Shown one piece after another: positions 33,650-44,773 of a stretch of 64,000 nucleotides of DNA. The stretch spans positions 124,001-188,000 of the forward strand of contig CAJNOJ010000183.1 of assembly GCA_905250025.1 (NCBI GenBank), written 5' to 3'. The position numbers and the translations under genes are program-made. Below the pieces are notes generated by a model. It worked only from the letters and a program-made list of their open reading frames with translations, was not told the origin of the DNA and made no database searches. Every line of letters begins with the position of its first letter. Position 1 is the stretch's first letter. Source of the DNA: Adineta ricciae. Its lineage: Eukaryota > Rotifera > Eurotatoria > Adinetida > Adinetidae.

Positions 33650-33851
33650 GGATCTAAACGCGCTTTAATCGCGTCCGAATCGCGTCTAAATCACAGTAAT
33701 TGAGCGCGTCCCAGGTGAAACAATCGGAGCATCTAGACGCAGTACAAAACTGACTGCGTCTAAACGCACTTCAATTTGAGCTGCGTCCTGGATGAAACTA
33801 TCGGAGCGTCTGAACGCGTTCACATTAAATTTCAAAATTAGGCAAAAAATC
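33650..33851. repeat. GCGTC-rich imperfect repeat, ~76-bp period
   Basis: The block contains many GCGTC/GACGC words in short palindromic settings (for example gcgtctaaacgc). A stretch beginning TTGAG...GCGTCC...GAAAC.ATCGGAGC recurs after ~76 bp (near 33700 and 33777). It replaces the 5' half of the SDR pseudogene and ends at the n (33852). It may be the edge of a non-autonomous mobile element. Confidence 0.5.
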
Positions 33852-33852
33852 N
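33852..33852. other. Contig joint 7 (single n)
   Basis: Right of the n the sequence restarts at the equivalent of 27541, inside exon 7 of the possible Rel-type gene. The homology runs to 38805, matching 27541-32494 (4.95 kb each). Here the left end (33851) does not recur on the right, because the right copy changes into other sequence at 38806. Confidence 0.7.
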
Positions 33853-34872
33853 ACGTGAATATTGGCCACTGCTTTCTGGTTGTCACAGTAGATTGTTTTA
33901 ATCGCGACATAATTAGGTCGTCAATTCTATGAAAAATCAAGAAGTTTCAATGTGTCCATTCACATAAGAATCTCTACTTACATTATTCTTTGTTCTTCTA
34001 TGTTTTTATCCGATACAGGAAATAGCAATGAACCATGGTGAACTATCGCTTGTTTGTTTACGGTCGATAATGGATACGGATGGCAACAGATCGTTTCATC
34101 AGTGCCAAATGGAGTTGTAGTGCGAGACGCACGTAACATGACCGCCATATTATCAGGTATACGACTTCGGATATCGGATATCTATTGCACAGTAACAGGA
34201 AAATTTGGCAAATGAAGCAACATGAATCAATGTGAATCTTATTTACCTCCAGTACGATGCCTTTGTTGCTCGGTGTGGAAATAAAACGAAGATCCTCATC
34301 AAGTTCTCCATCATACCGAGCGCGTTGATAAGGGTCAGGTGGCATAAGTAATCGCAACGAATCAACATGATCATGTGCCTGAAAGAAAAAAACATCCTAT
34401 TGATGCAAACGAATCGTTTCAGTATGATTTAATAAACCGATGGCTCTGACGCTTGTTCAAGCGCACTGGTGGGCATTTCTTCGGGAAAAACTCTTGACTG
34501 TGATTCATCACACTCTAAGAAAAATAGAGGTCAATATGAGAGAAAAATGCCTGCATCTACTTCACCTTCAAATGGTTCTTCCGAGAAAGAGTTAAACACC
34601 GCCGGATTGAATTCATTAACAACTTCAAATGATACGAAAAGAAAATGTATGATTTGAAAAAGTATTTCTTTATTTACGTACTTATTTGAGGGTTTACAAG
34701 CAAATCATCAATAACATTTGATGACGCAACTACAACAGGAAAATAATACATTATTGTTATGGCATTCCAGGATGATATAAATAGTTATACCAGAGGTATT
34801 AGGGTGCGGTTCATGTGATAGAAAATCACTCTTGACAGTTGATGAAAATTTAAACTTTTCAAATGAGTTCAT
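33853..34872 (-). CDS. Possible Rel-homology factor, haplotype B, 3' exons missing
   Basis: This is the second version of 27089-28563. The ATG is at 34872; exon 1 (34872-34791) is one codon shorter. The exons encoding PPDPYQRARYDGE and the strand-rich middle are kept with intact splice sites. The frame ends at the joint inside exon 7, so the FQIFLVD-type motif is not in this copy. There is no frameshift in the visible part. Confidence 0.45.
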
Positions 34873-36701
34873 TGTCGAAAGAGTGTAGTATAGTAAGGTA
34901 AAGAAATGAAAATGGCTTGTGAAATTTATTTACATGTAAACCAAACGCTTCGGTTTTTTCCAGCTGCGCAACGTTGTTTCTTACTATGTGCTCTGTTCTG
35001 TTTTGTTTCTTTTTATACTATTGACTAAAAAAGAAGACAAATCGTAATTCTCAAGGAAAAAAGAAAGAATAGAGTGCGCTACAATGAGATGACGGAAAAC
35101 TTACATAATTATACTTTTGTGGTTAACAGACTAATACGATAGATATACCATTGGATGGCACGAGTGAGAGATTTGTGTAGATTCCTGATTGAAATGATTG
35201 GATTTATGATGAACACATCTTTCTTGTAAGAAATCTAGTGAACCATTTCGTTTATACATTATGATTGAAGAATCTGCCATTGTGATGATGTGAGTAAAAG
35301 AGCAGAAATATCTAACTCATGGAAGATCTTAAGGATAATAGTTGAAGGAAGTTGATTTTCGAATTTGAACTTGTCAGAACATATTTTATTTTTACACGCG
35401 CAATTGCTCGACTTGACACAATGATTTTCTATCACAGAAAGAAAACAAAATCATTCTGATCTGAAGAACTTAAAACATCAGATATACAGGTTGAATTTTA
35501 GTTGAATCTATTTATTCATTGATGAACACACATTACAGATGCCGAAAACGAGAAACACTTTTATTTTATAAAACTATTTTGATTGGTAGTATCATCTAGA
35601 TAGATAAAAAACACGCATTAAACACAACAAAGATTTGGTAAAGAAATTAAAATATTCGAAGTGATGTTTTTTCATCATTATAATCGAAGAAGATCATTAG
35701 AGTTTAATCAAATCGATTGACGCTTTCTTCTTGTAAAAGAAATTCTCTGTTCATATATTATGTCAAAGTCTATGAAATAGTTGAGCAAAGAACTTTTTTG
35801 TTTTGCTTTTTGCCATATTTATCAGCGTTATTATTCGTCTTGAATAGATTTCATGTTCACATTACAAACATAGAATTTTTCGTTCGCTGCTTTGCAAGTC
35901 TCTCTCTCTACGCCTATGATAAGGACAATTGTTCGAGTTTCAATTTTGTTTAACTCATACATTCGCGAAGACAAGTCATGAACGATAGCAATGGATTTTA
36001 TTGTCAGTCAAGATTTGCTTGGAAGAGATGTTCACGGACATGTGTTGAGAAGATTTTTCATAAATTAACCTTTGTGAGACAACAGAAAAAATAAACGAGT
36101 ACCTATCCGACTCATCCAGACTCTAATCTTCTTGAGGAGAATGACGGATTTAAAAACTGAAACAGGTAGTGAATGGTTTGATAGAAGTAATGATGAAGGT
36201 TAACTCGAGTTCATGGTGTAAATGGAGATATTCGGTCAAATACACAGAAACACAATGTTTCATTTAAAAACAAATTCCCTTTCTTTTGTTTCCTCAAATT
36301 GGTTCAGATATTGTACTGTTTTAAACGTGCGCGGATGTTCTACTAGCGCTGCAGTTTATCTTTACTTTCAATTCAAGTTCAATTTGATTCTGCTATCAAA
36401 TGCTGTCAAAACTGGTTTCCTTTTTGCGACGTTTTGAAGAAAGAAACTAATTAGCATGCGTTAATCTGCTTGCAATAAGACCGCACTATCTGGATTAAGT
36501 TTTAACTTATTAATCCAAAATCTTCGTGTGCTAAATAGAGAAAAAACGCTTTCTCTTGATACGTAAAATTCAAACTTTAACTTCATTCTCATGGACGTAC
36601 TGGACTTTTAAAGCTTGTTGCATATCGAGAGGAAGGTTATTCTCTAGGATCCACTCAATTATCAATTAATTACAGATCATATTATTTAACGACAAAATCC
36701 A
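34873..36701. other. Intergenic, second haplotype, no gene seen
   Basis: This corresponds to 28564-30388. Substitutions and short indels separate the two. Open frames of 60-80 codons here are broken or differ in the other copy, so I call none of them genes. Confidence 0.5.
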
Positions 36702-37766
36702 ATGTCGAACACTACCGAAGCGATCAATCAACTCAACACGGCGACTACCACCATTGGACTTATATTGTCTCTCATTAACTTTCCGCCAGGTGCTGTTGGT
36801 CTTATCTTCAACGTTCTAGTATTCACTCGACCAGTTCTAAACCGTCAACCATGTTCATTTTATTTCCTGATCTCAACATTGTTTAACTTATTTGTTGTAT
36901 TCATCATTCTGCCTGTACGGATTGTTTCCAGCAGCCTCAATCTGGATCTAGCTAATTACAACCTTGGAATATGCAAAACAGAATTCTACTCGTTCTACGT
37001 GGTGCGTGTCGTCTCCATCTGGTTAATTCTGTTAGCATGCATCGATCGATACTTTCATAGTTCATCGAATATCAAGTTACGTCGACTGAGTTCTTTGAAA
37101 ATGGCTCGAATATCTTCTAGTGTGCTTACTTTGCTAATGATTGTCATCTACAGTCATATGATCGTTTATTTTGAAATCGCAAATGTCACCAGTCAGACTG
37201 GCCAAGTTACACAAACGTGCAATGCAAGAAAAGGCACATATCGAAGTTTTAGTGCATCCTGGCATATGACCTTGTATTCATTATGCCCATCATCTCTGAT
37301 GTTATTATTTGGCATTCTAACAGTGGGAAACATTCATCAACATCGTCGGATCATACCAACACATAGTGATAGCAATCAACGCCGTAATCGTCGAACAGAT
37401 ACACAACTACTACGAATGTTAATCATTCAAGTTCTTTTCATTATTGTCTCCACAATGCCGTCCAGCGCTATTCGTTTGTATTCATCATTTACTGCAACGA
37501 CGACAAAGAATGCATTTCAAACTGCTCAGGAAAACTTGGCCACTCAATTATGCAATTCTCTTTCATATTTTGCCCATTCAACTAGTTTTTATCTGTATAC
37601 ATTGACCGGTAGTTTATTTCGAACAGAGCTCACTAAAATTGTAGGTCCCTGTTTTCATTGTCGTCCAAACTTTATTGAAACGTCTGGAACTGGTCAAAAT
37701 CAAATATCACTCAATCCAATCAATCAACAACGTAATACAGCCGTCCTCGTTATTGATCATCAATAA
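36702..37766 (+). CDS. Class A-type 7TM receptor, haplotype B
   Basis: 354 residues, same length as the copy at 30389, with DRY and all seven segments kept. About sixteen residue differences (~4.5%) lie mostly in the termini and the third inner loop (for example RHNRRTDM versus RRNRRTDT). No frameshift or stop, so both alleles look functional. Confidence 0.8.
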   Translation: MSNTTEAINQLNTATTTIGLILSLINFPPGAVGLIFNVLVFTRPVLNRQPCSFYFLISTLFNLFVVFIILPVRIVSSSLNLDLANYNLGICKTEFYSFYVVRVVSIWLILLACIDRYFHSSSNIKLRRLSSLKMARISSSVLTLLMIVIYSHMIVYFEIANVTSQTGQVTQTCNARKGTYRSFSASWHMTLYSLCPSSLMLLFGILTVGNIHQHRRIIPTHSDSNQRRNRRTDTQLLRMLIIQVLFIIVSTMPSSAIRLYSSFTATTTKNAFQTAQENLATQLCNSLSYFAHSTSFYLYTLTGSLFRTELTKIVGPCFHCRPNFIETSGTGQNQISLNPINQQRNTAVLVIDHQ

Positions 37767-38120
37767 CAATATCTTACCAAGCTTTGGATGTTGTCTAGAG
37801 TTTCAACATTGTTACCGTTTTCTCTTTCCTTCTAATTAGTGTTGTAATTTCTCATAAAACCGCGTGAGCATTTTCGCTCTCATATGCATGTCATCGAAAA
37901 TGCTAAACATTAAAACGATGAATACAGTGATGAAGACTAACTCATCGATAGTATCACAGTAAACCACCTGTTCTTAAAAACAAAGCAAAATGTAATACGA
38001 TATGATTGCTTGAATTATACCGAATTAAATCATCAAATAAAAACTATTCGATATCATTGCATATTCGAAATAAAAACGTCTTTTTATCTTCTTTTTTTGG
38101 AAACAAATATCAACCACAGA

Positions 38121-38805
38121 ATGTGGACTATTTTCTTTACAATTATTCTATTTGGTTCAAGAATTGAAGGCGTACCGCGAACTGATGTTACAGTTTCCGG
38201 TTTGTCGTCGGGAGCTGCGATGACAGCGCAGCTGCACCTCGTTTATTCATCCACAATCAGCGGTAGTGGTATTCTCGCCGGTCCTCCCTATTATTGTGCT
38301 CGAGGCAATTCGAAGAATGTTGATGAATGTCTGTACGGCCCAGAAAAATCCATTCCCGTCGAAGAACTTATCAGTCAATTACAATCATATGCTTCTGCTG
38401 GTACAGCTGATCCAACATCGAATATTAAAAACGATCCTGTCTATATATTTACTGGTAAATATGATCCCGTCGTTTTTCCTGATGTTGTCAAACTCAATGC
38501 AAAAGTGTTTTTATCGTTCGGTGCAAATATCAAGCCAAATTATGAAATGCACGCGACTCATGGATATGCGACAGAAAATTTTGGTGGATCTTGCGAGATT
38601 CCCGATCTGAAATATTTTATTAATAATTGGTATGTAAAAAAAATTAATACCGCTTTCATTTGTCTTTGAAATAGTTCGTTCAATTTGGCTTATGATGTAT
38701 TAAATCACATATTTGGTGGAAATCTGACTAAACCTGGTCAATCAGTACCATTAACTGGTCAGTTTATAACTTTCGATCAACCTGCACTGATGAGTCCAGA
38801 ATCTG
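38121..38805 (+). pseudogene. PHB-depolymerase-type hydrolase, haplotype B, interrupted in exon 2
   Basis: Exon 1 (38121-38629) with GLSSG, GKYDP and ATHGYA and the 45-nt intron (38630-38674) match the intact copy. Exon 2 matches until 38805, then turns without any N into unrelated repeat sequence that stops the frame within six codons. The oxyanion HGC segment and the last exon are absent. This is either an insertion or rearrangement in this haplotype, or a chimeric contig. Confidence 0.75.
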
Positions 38806-39260
38806 GAGGGGTGTCCAAGGACTGAGAAATATCAATTCTTACATTCCCTTTAAAACCTATGAAAACTCCTCAAATTAAACGAGGAATTGGGATGCGATCG
38901 ATATATCCTCCACATCTCCCCCACACTCCCTCAATAATTACCTTAACTCTAAACAATAATCACATAATGTACCATCAACACCTACTCTCACTTCCTCCAC
39001 ATTTCCCTATTACCTCACAAAGGAAACAAGACCAAGACAATACCTACGTAAGGAATCAACGAACCGACCAGAAATAATCGTCAATGCCTACCAAAGGAAT
39101 TGACACACAACAAACACGACCTAACACTAACTCGCTTCACACCAGATACAAATAACCATATTCATACACAACGAAGTACCCATCCACCACGCATCCTATC
39201 CTACACGTCCGACAATATTCCTCCCTAGGGCTCAACAGATTAAGGTTTCCACAGATGCCT

Positions 39261-39834
39261 CCTCCAGACATTTCAGTCAGAGAGGTAATGCAAAAAGTGG
39301 TGGAAATGAGGAATTGTTTCATTTCTGCTAATATTTCCACGGGAATGAAGATGGTACCTGAATGGTACCTTCAACAGTTCCCCGGAAGAATCGAGGAATT
39401 GAGCCATGCGTGAACACATGATCGACATCTTAACATACGAGCGAGGATGAAAAAAGCGATGGAAATGAGCAATTGTTTTGATTTCTGCTAATATTTCCAC
39501 GGGAATGAAGATGGTACCTGAATGGTACCTTCAACAGTTCCCCGGAGGAATCGAGGAATTGAGCCGTTCGTGAAGACATCATCGACACATTAACACGCGA
39601 GAGACAATGAAAAAAAGCGGTGGAAATGAGGAATTGATTCATTTCTGCTGATAATTCCACGGGAATGAAGATGGTACCTGAATGGTACCTTCAACAGTTC
39701 CCCGGAGGAATCGAGGAATTGAGCCGTTCGTGAAGACATCATCGACACATTAACACGCGAGAGACAATGAAAAAAAGCGGTGGAAATGAGGAATTGATTC
39801 ATTTCTGCTGACAATTCCACGGGAATGAAGATGA
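39261..39834. repeat. 160-bp tandem array, ~3.6 copies
   Basis: The landmark gggaatgaag recurs at 39341, 39501, 39661 and 39821, exactly 160 bp apart. Units share atggtacctgaatggtacc and cagttccccgg and differ by a few bases; the middle two are almost identical. Open frames on the minus strand through the array are repeats of one another, not genes. Confidence 0.85.
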
Positions 39835-39899
39835 AACAATTGCTCATATCGAACGAACTTTTCATTCTCCTTCGTATTTAAATGGGTCGATGTTATGTG

Positions 39900-41098
39900 T
39901 AACGGGGAGCTGATTGAGTAGCTGACTGCTTCTCACTGTGTAGATGTTTGTTGACTATTCTGCATGACTAGAATGTCCATATTTCGCAATACGTCGTACG
40001 TTTATATAGAGAAGAGAGACAGAGACAGAGACAGATGACCCGGAGATAATATTATATAAAGGTGAGAGAATAAATAAGAGAAAGAGATGAACGATATCAT
40101 TATGATTACACCCTCGCACTCAGATTAGACACGCTCCTCACCGTCTTTACAAGATTAAGTGGAAAGGGGAAAAGATGAAGATGAGTAGATAATGATCACG
40201 AGAGAGGTCATACGAATAAAAACAATAGAAACTCATCGAATGCACTATAGCTGTATTAACAGAAAAGGCGGTTTATAAGCGTTTACACATAACGAAGTAT
40301 CGTAGATTAAACAAATTGTGATGCAACAACTACGACGTTTCGAAGAAAAAATTAACATAACGACAAACACATACGCACTAACTCGAGACATTCCATACGT
40401 ATTTTCCTCATGCTCTTGTTTCAATCGATCGCCTCATATATCAAATGCAACAAAAATATAATTAGTCAAATAGTGCACTCTTCTGTATGCAGGTTTACTG
40501 GAACGAGCCTCGTGCCAGTAAAATGAATCTCCACGCAGTAGAAGTGGAACACTTCCATGTCAATCTTCTCCCGGACTACTCGGCTGTTCAGTCGTTGGGT
40601 CGTTCTCGCAGCTACACATAAATAAAATTCTTCGATTCCTTCATTTCCAGTAATTCTTTCTGAATTAATATTCCTGCCAACGCGCCCACCCATTTCTTAT
40701 GCTGTTCATGACGTTAAGGAGGTTCCTCATCACATTCATTCAAAATTCAACCTTGTTATTTTACATACATCGCAGTCACCGATTGAGCATTAAATTTCAA
40801 TTGATCCATTCGCGGATCTTCAGTGTCATTTGTGTTTACTAGAGAATCGACTTTTACTGCATTTACGAAGATTCACTAATCAGGGACACCATCTAACGAC
40901 AAACTGGTTCTGTAGATGACCGCTTCTCACGGGAAAGATGTTTATTCACTACTCTACATGACCACAATGTCTCTACTTGACAATAATTCATAGGCTTATA
41001 TAGAGAAGAGAGACAGAGAGAGATGGTCCACATATAATATGATATAGAAGTAAGAGAATAAAGACGAGAAACAGATGAATGACATCATCATCGTTACA
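39900..41098. repeat. Diverged direct repeat pair inside the element
   Basis: 39900-40115 and 40905-41098 share gactgcttctcac/gaccgcttctcac, a Cys/Tyr-free spacer, tatatagagaagagagacagaga and a run ending near gatgaa.gacatcat. Identity is moderate with indels. The ~1 kb between them shows no gene; a 75-codon minus-strand frame at 40466-40693 is unsupported. Confidence 0.6.
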
Positions 41099-41139
41099 AT
41101 TCGTTCATACATATATCAGTTACTCGATTCCTCCAAGCA

Positions 41140-41439
41140 ATCATCGAAGGTACCATCTTCATTCCCGTGGGATTATCAGCAGAAATGAGACAATTCCTCC
41201 ATTCCACCCCTCTTCCATCCTCTCTCGTATGTTAATATCTGGATGATGTCTTCACGCATGGGTCAATTCCTCGGTTCCCCCGAGGAACTGTTGAAGGTAC
41301 CGTCAAGGTACCATCTTCATTCCCGTGGAGTTATCACCAGAACTGAGACAATTCCTCCTTTCCACCCCTCTTCCATCCTCTCTCGTATGTTAATATCTCG
41401 ATGATGTCTTCACGCGTGGCTCAATTCCTCGGTTCCCCC
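41140..41439. repeat. Inverted copies of the 160-bp unit
   Basis: Reading the minus strand, ggtaccatcttcattcccgt, caattcctcggttcccc and the flanking words are the reverse complement of the array at 39261-39834. About 1.8 units are visible (landmark cttcattcccgtgg at ~41157 and ~41315) before the n. Confidence 0.75.
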
Positions 41440-41440
41440 N
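41440..41440. other. Contig joint 8 (single n)
   Basis: The left side ends within the 160-bp repeat. The right side (41441 on) is not recognisably repeated elsewhere in the window. This joint does not show the overlap signature and may be a repeat-induced break. Confidence 0.6.
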
Positions 41441-42937
41441 GATTCTCTATAAAATGCACATTTAATAGATTATCTTATATTCGAATCGACGAAATAGTGC
41501 AGCCATTTGCGGTTGGAACCAAAAACGTTTATTGGTAGCGATGCTAGATCCTTGTTTGAAGATGCCTGTGATGATCTATAATGCAAGAGATAATATATGG
41601 TACATAATAAGAAGAGATAAATCTATCAATATCTCTATGTTGGGTATATGGATTAAGAGGCTAGTGTCGAAGTTCATAAAGGAAGGAAGAAAGCAGATAA
41701 TTATTGTATATAAAGAGGAAGAGAAAGAGAGAAGAGGAAAAGTATACAATCATAAATTGTCATAAGACCAAATATCTATAGTTTGAAACTTAAATTCAAC
41801 AGTCTACCCTTCCGTTCAATTATTAGAGTATCCGTATACTCGCGAGTGAGTAAAAGGGTTCTGAAGGGACATCATTTCAGTGAGGATGAAGAGAAAAAAG
41901 ACTGCAAAAAATAGTTGAATAGTTGTGTCGAAATTTCGAGTTTCGCATTACTAAAAGACGCAAGGATCATAGTAGCTATTCTTAGCAGGCTGCTGTTTCA
42001 TGTGTGAAAAATGATCATGAATAATGGACATTACATAAATAGCAAGAGCGATGACAGTTGTTTGGTTAGTTTTGAAAAAGGTTGAAATTGATGAGGACCG
42101 TTCCCGAGACATCATTTGGAAGCGCAAGTTTTATCTGAAGTATAACCCAATCAGTCGAGGGTAATGCGAGTCTCCCTCGACGAGCGTTGTTTATCTTCAA
42201 ACAATCGAATATTCATATAGCATGTGCATATCGTATAGCGTCAGTTTTAAAGAATTTGCGATTGATCAAAGTGTTGGTCGAGCTATTGATCTTGTATCGG
42301 GTCTTCTACAACAACTCAGGATTTTCTTGCAGTTATAATATTACCTTACCTGTCAATAGTCCCGGACGTGCAGATGAAGCTCCAGTTAAAAAGAAGAAAA
42401 AGAAGATTTTTGGTGAGTGTCAGTAAAAGATAAATATGCTTATAACAACATATCTAGTGTGTCGATTGCAGTGAATTACGTGAATAATGAGAAAAATGAA
42501 CGTATTGTTCACGCAATTTTATTGTTTCCATCGTTGTGCTTTACTATTACTCAGCTCCATCGAAATAATTCATTTTTACATAACCAATCACCAGAGAGAA
42601 TTCATTCCATCGTGTCTCATCATATCTCAAGCGAATTATTTTGGTGTGTGAAACGTGCTATAAAAACTAGTAGAAGAACTACTAGTGTATATGTGAAAAG
42701 GTTGCCGATGTGTGACGACGATGGTCAAACCGATGCCGATTAGAAATCATTATTTTATGAAAAATTAAACGAATTCAAACGCTTCCATACTAATCTCACC
42801 ATGGAGCACTATCTGGAGAAGAGCTCTCGTATTAGTCTTGAAGCAACTGAAATAATGACTGAGGAGTTGATGAACTATTTGTCTTTAGCAGAATACATGA
42901 ATGTGGATGTGTCACCGTTACGCGAATTGAAAGCAAT
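41441..42937 (+). pseudogene. Rearranged partial copy of the unknown gene at 45726-46606
   Basis: From ~42193 the sequence matches 45728 onward, but upstream of that it is unrelated to 44.2-45.7 kb, so a breakpoint lies at ~42193. Within the match, this copy lacks 105 bp, bounded in the other copy by TGTTG (45807-45811 and 45912-45916), and ~50 bp more near 42330 with a short filler. A KKK-encoding run is longer here (aagaagaaaaagaagatt). The later block (42417-42743, CFTITQLHR...MCDDDGQ) and MEHYLEKSS (42801) are nearly unchanged. The upstream ~750 bp has no gene I can support. Confidence 0.55.
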
Positions 42938-42938
42938 N
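42938..42938. other. Contig joint 9 (single n)
   Basis: The left end (gcgaattgaaagcaat) recurs at ~46591-46606. The right side begins inside a carboxylesterase gene. So the two sides overlap only through the left end, consistent with a rearranged haplotype contig placed before its partner. Confidence 0.65.
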
Positions 42939-44248
42939 AAATATTTACAAACCAATTATTCCATCGAATTCGTCTTTGTTGCCCGTACTTGTTTGGATTC
43001 ACGGCGGTGCTCATAATCATGGTTGCTCATCAGAAGCCATTCCATTGATATTCAACGGCACGAATATTATCGCTTATTCACCATCAGGTCAACCAGTCAT
43101 TGTTGTCACCATAAACTATCGTTTGGGTGTATTAGCAGATATGTTCCTAAATGAGTTAGTCGAAGAAGATCCACAATGGTCAACAGCAGGTAATTATATG
43201 TATCTCGATATGTTGTCTGCATTACGATGGAGATGCAAACAGTGTGACTATATTTGGTCAAAGTGCTGGAGGTTTGTCTGTAACTGACCTAGGTGCTGTT
43301 AAAGGATCTTCTGGTCTCTATCGAACAGCAATAAGTGAATCCGGCTTGGGTTCACCTGGAACATCGTCATCGTACTATAATATAAGTTTCGCTCTCAATG
43401 CTTCGAATTCAGTTGTTCAACGATTGCATTGTGATTATGAAGGTAGACGACGATTACTTACATGCATTCGCAATGCTTCCTTTGATGATCTTTTGCGCAC
43501 ATATGATTCTCGATATACACGACCTATTATTGAGAATTATTTCTTTCCGTTGTATCCACTATTGGCAATTAGTAGCGGTCAATATAATAATGTGAGTTTG
43601 ATCATGGGTAATAATGACTATGAACAACCGATTTGTTTCGAACATCCATTGATGACTTCGAGTGAAGCTTTAACAAAAATTGCTGCTACCTTTTCTTCCG
43701 AACGAAGTCTAATGATCGCAGACTATTACCATTTGCATAACTGTTCAATGAGACCTACTGCTAATGCTACTCGTTGCTGTGATATCGTTCGTCGAATATT
43801 AATGGACTCTATGTTTGACTGTGATATTCGTCGATTATTCAATGCATTTTATGCAAAATATGGCGCACAGTATGAGCAAGATAAATTATTCTCTTATCAT
43901 TTGAACTGTTACCCTCTATGTCCTATTGTACAGCAAGAAGGTATATGCTGCCATTCATCTGAAATTCCATTTGTATTCGGAACTGTTAATGACGTCGATT
44001 CGCAACGGCAGTTTCATTGTACGTGGAATAATCAAACGCGATTTTTTTCGAACAATATCATTTCACATTGGATCAGTATTGCTCAGACAGGCAGACCACT
44101 TCATAGATGGCCAAGTTATGATCCATTGGTACCGAAATATCTTTACCTTACACCCGACCAGGGCTTTTTACCTACGAATTGGAATAGAAATTGCTCAATT
44201 TTTGATGAGATTGAGGCAGAACATGCGAGAGAATTATTTCAATTCTGA
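42939..44248 (+). pseudogene. Type-B carboxylesterase, N-terminus missing, small frame-breaking deletion
   Basis: The frame opens at the joint with NIYKP...LPVLVWIHGGAH (oxyanion HGG), then VTINYRLG and YLDMLSALRW. At ~43228-43231 about nine residues of the usual segment between RW and GGDxxxVTIFGQSAGG are missing and the frame shifts by one. The second frame continues with the nucleophile elbow GQSAGG and ends at 44248, with a His in CCHSSEIPFVFG at the expected catalytic place. Family members hydrolyse carboxylic esters and are often secreted. The lesion is too short and ill-placed for an intron; it is either an allelic mutation or an assembly error. About 100-150 N-terminal residues lie beyond the joint. 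Confidence 0.7.
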
Positions 44249-44773
44249 AAAATGGCACTGCGTGTAAGCGAAAAAAGTCGTTTTACGATACCATTTCGTT
44301 TGTGTTCGGAAGTCAATTCTGCTATTAACCATAGGATAGACTAGGAGAGAAGTAATCACAACTGAATTCAACGAAAGTCAAATAGACCCAGGACGAACAG
44401 CAGTTGCAAAATTCTTACAAAGAAGAATTCAGCTTGACGCTGCATTTCAAGTTTACAGAATTCTGCTTGTCGTGTACAGAATACACCCTGAAGTATAGAG
44501 GATTCTGCTGGAAGTAATCCAAATGTTACCGAACGTTTTGTTGGATTTTTATTTCTAATACGTTGTTTGGATAGAGTGACAGAATTGGAAGGAATGAAGA
44601 TATTGGTGGTAAACAGTTGTAGTGGAATTTCACAGGTTGTTCGATTAAAGGTAGATGTTTATAACATTTCTTGTTGCTGCAATGGAGGGAGGATTATTTG
44701 TGTAGATTATGGTGTCGTTTGTCGTTGGATTTTGCGTATTGTATAGACATCAATTTCCGAAACTTACATTCCA
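44249..44773. other. Intergenic, no gene seen
   Basis: Half a kilobase after the esterase stop with no frame above 30-40 codons that resembles a gene. It includes a diverged repeat of agaattc/ttctgct words near 44400-44520. Confidence 0.4.

Larger units (their letters stand above)
38806..41439. mobile_element. Repeat-rich insertion of unknown class
   Basis: A 2.6-kb stretch without a plausible gene starts abruptly in the hydrolase exon and ends at the n (41440). It contains a 160-bp tandem array near its left part (39261-39834), reverse-complement units of the same repeat at its right end (41140-41439), and two diverged direct copies of a ~200-bp module between (39900-40115 and 40905-41098). 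Inverted flanking arrays fit a foldback-type or other non-autonomous DNA element, but no target-site duplication can be checked because the right end is cut. Confidence 0.45.

Noticed and set aside
39137-39865. Overlapping minus-strand frames of 67-91 codons
   Set aside because: They are the 160-bp tandem repeat read in frame and resemble each other, not known proteins.
39900-41098. LTR-type retroelement based on the direct repeat pair
   Set aside because: The repeats are diverged with indels, there is no gag/pol-like frame between them, and no TG...CA ends or primer site were seen.
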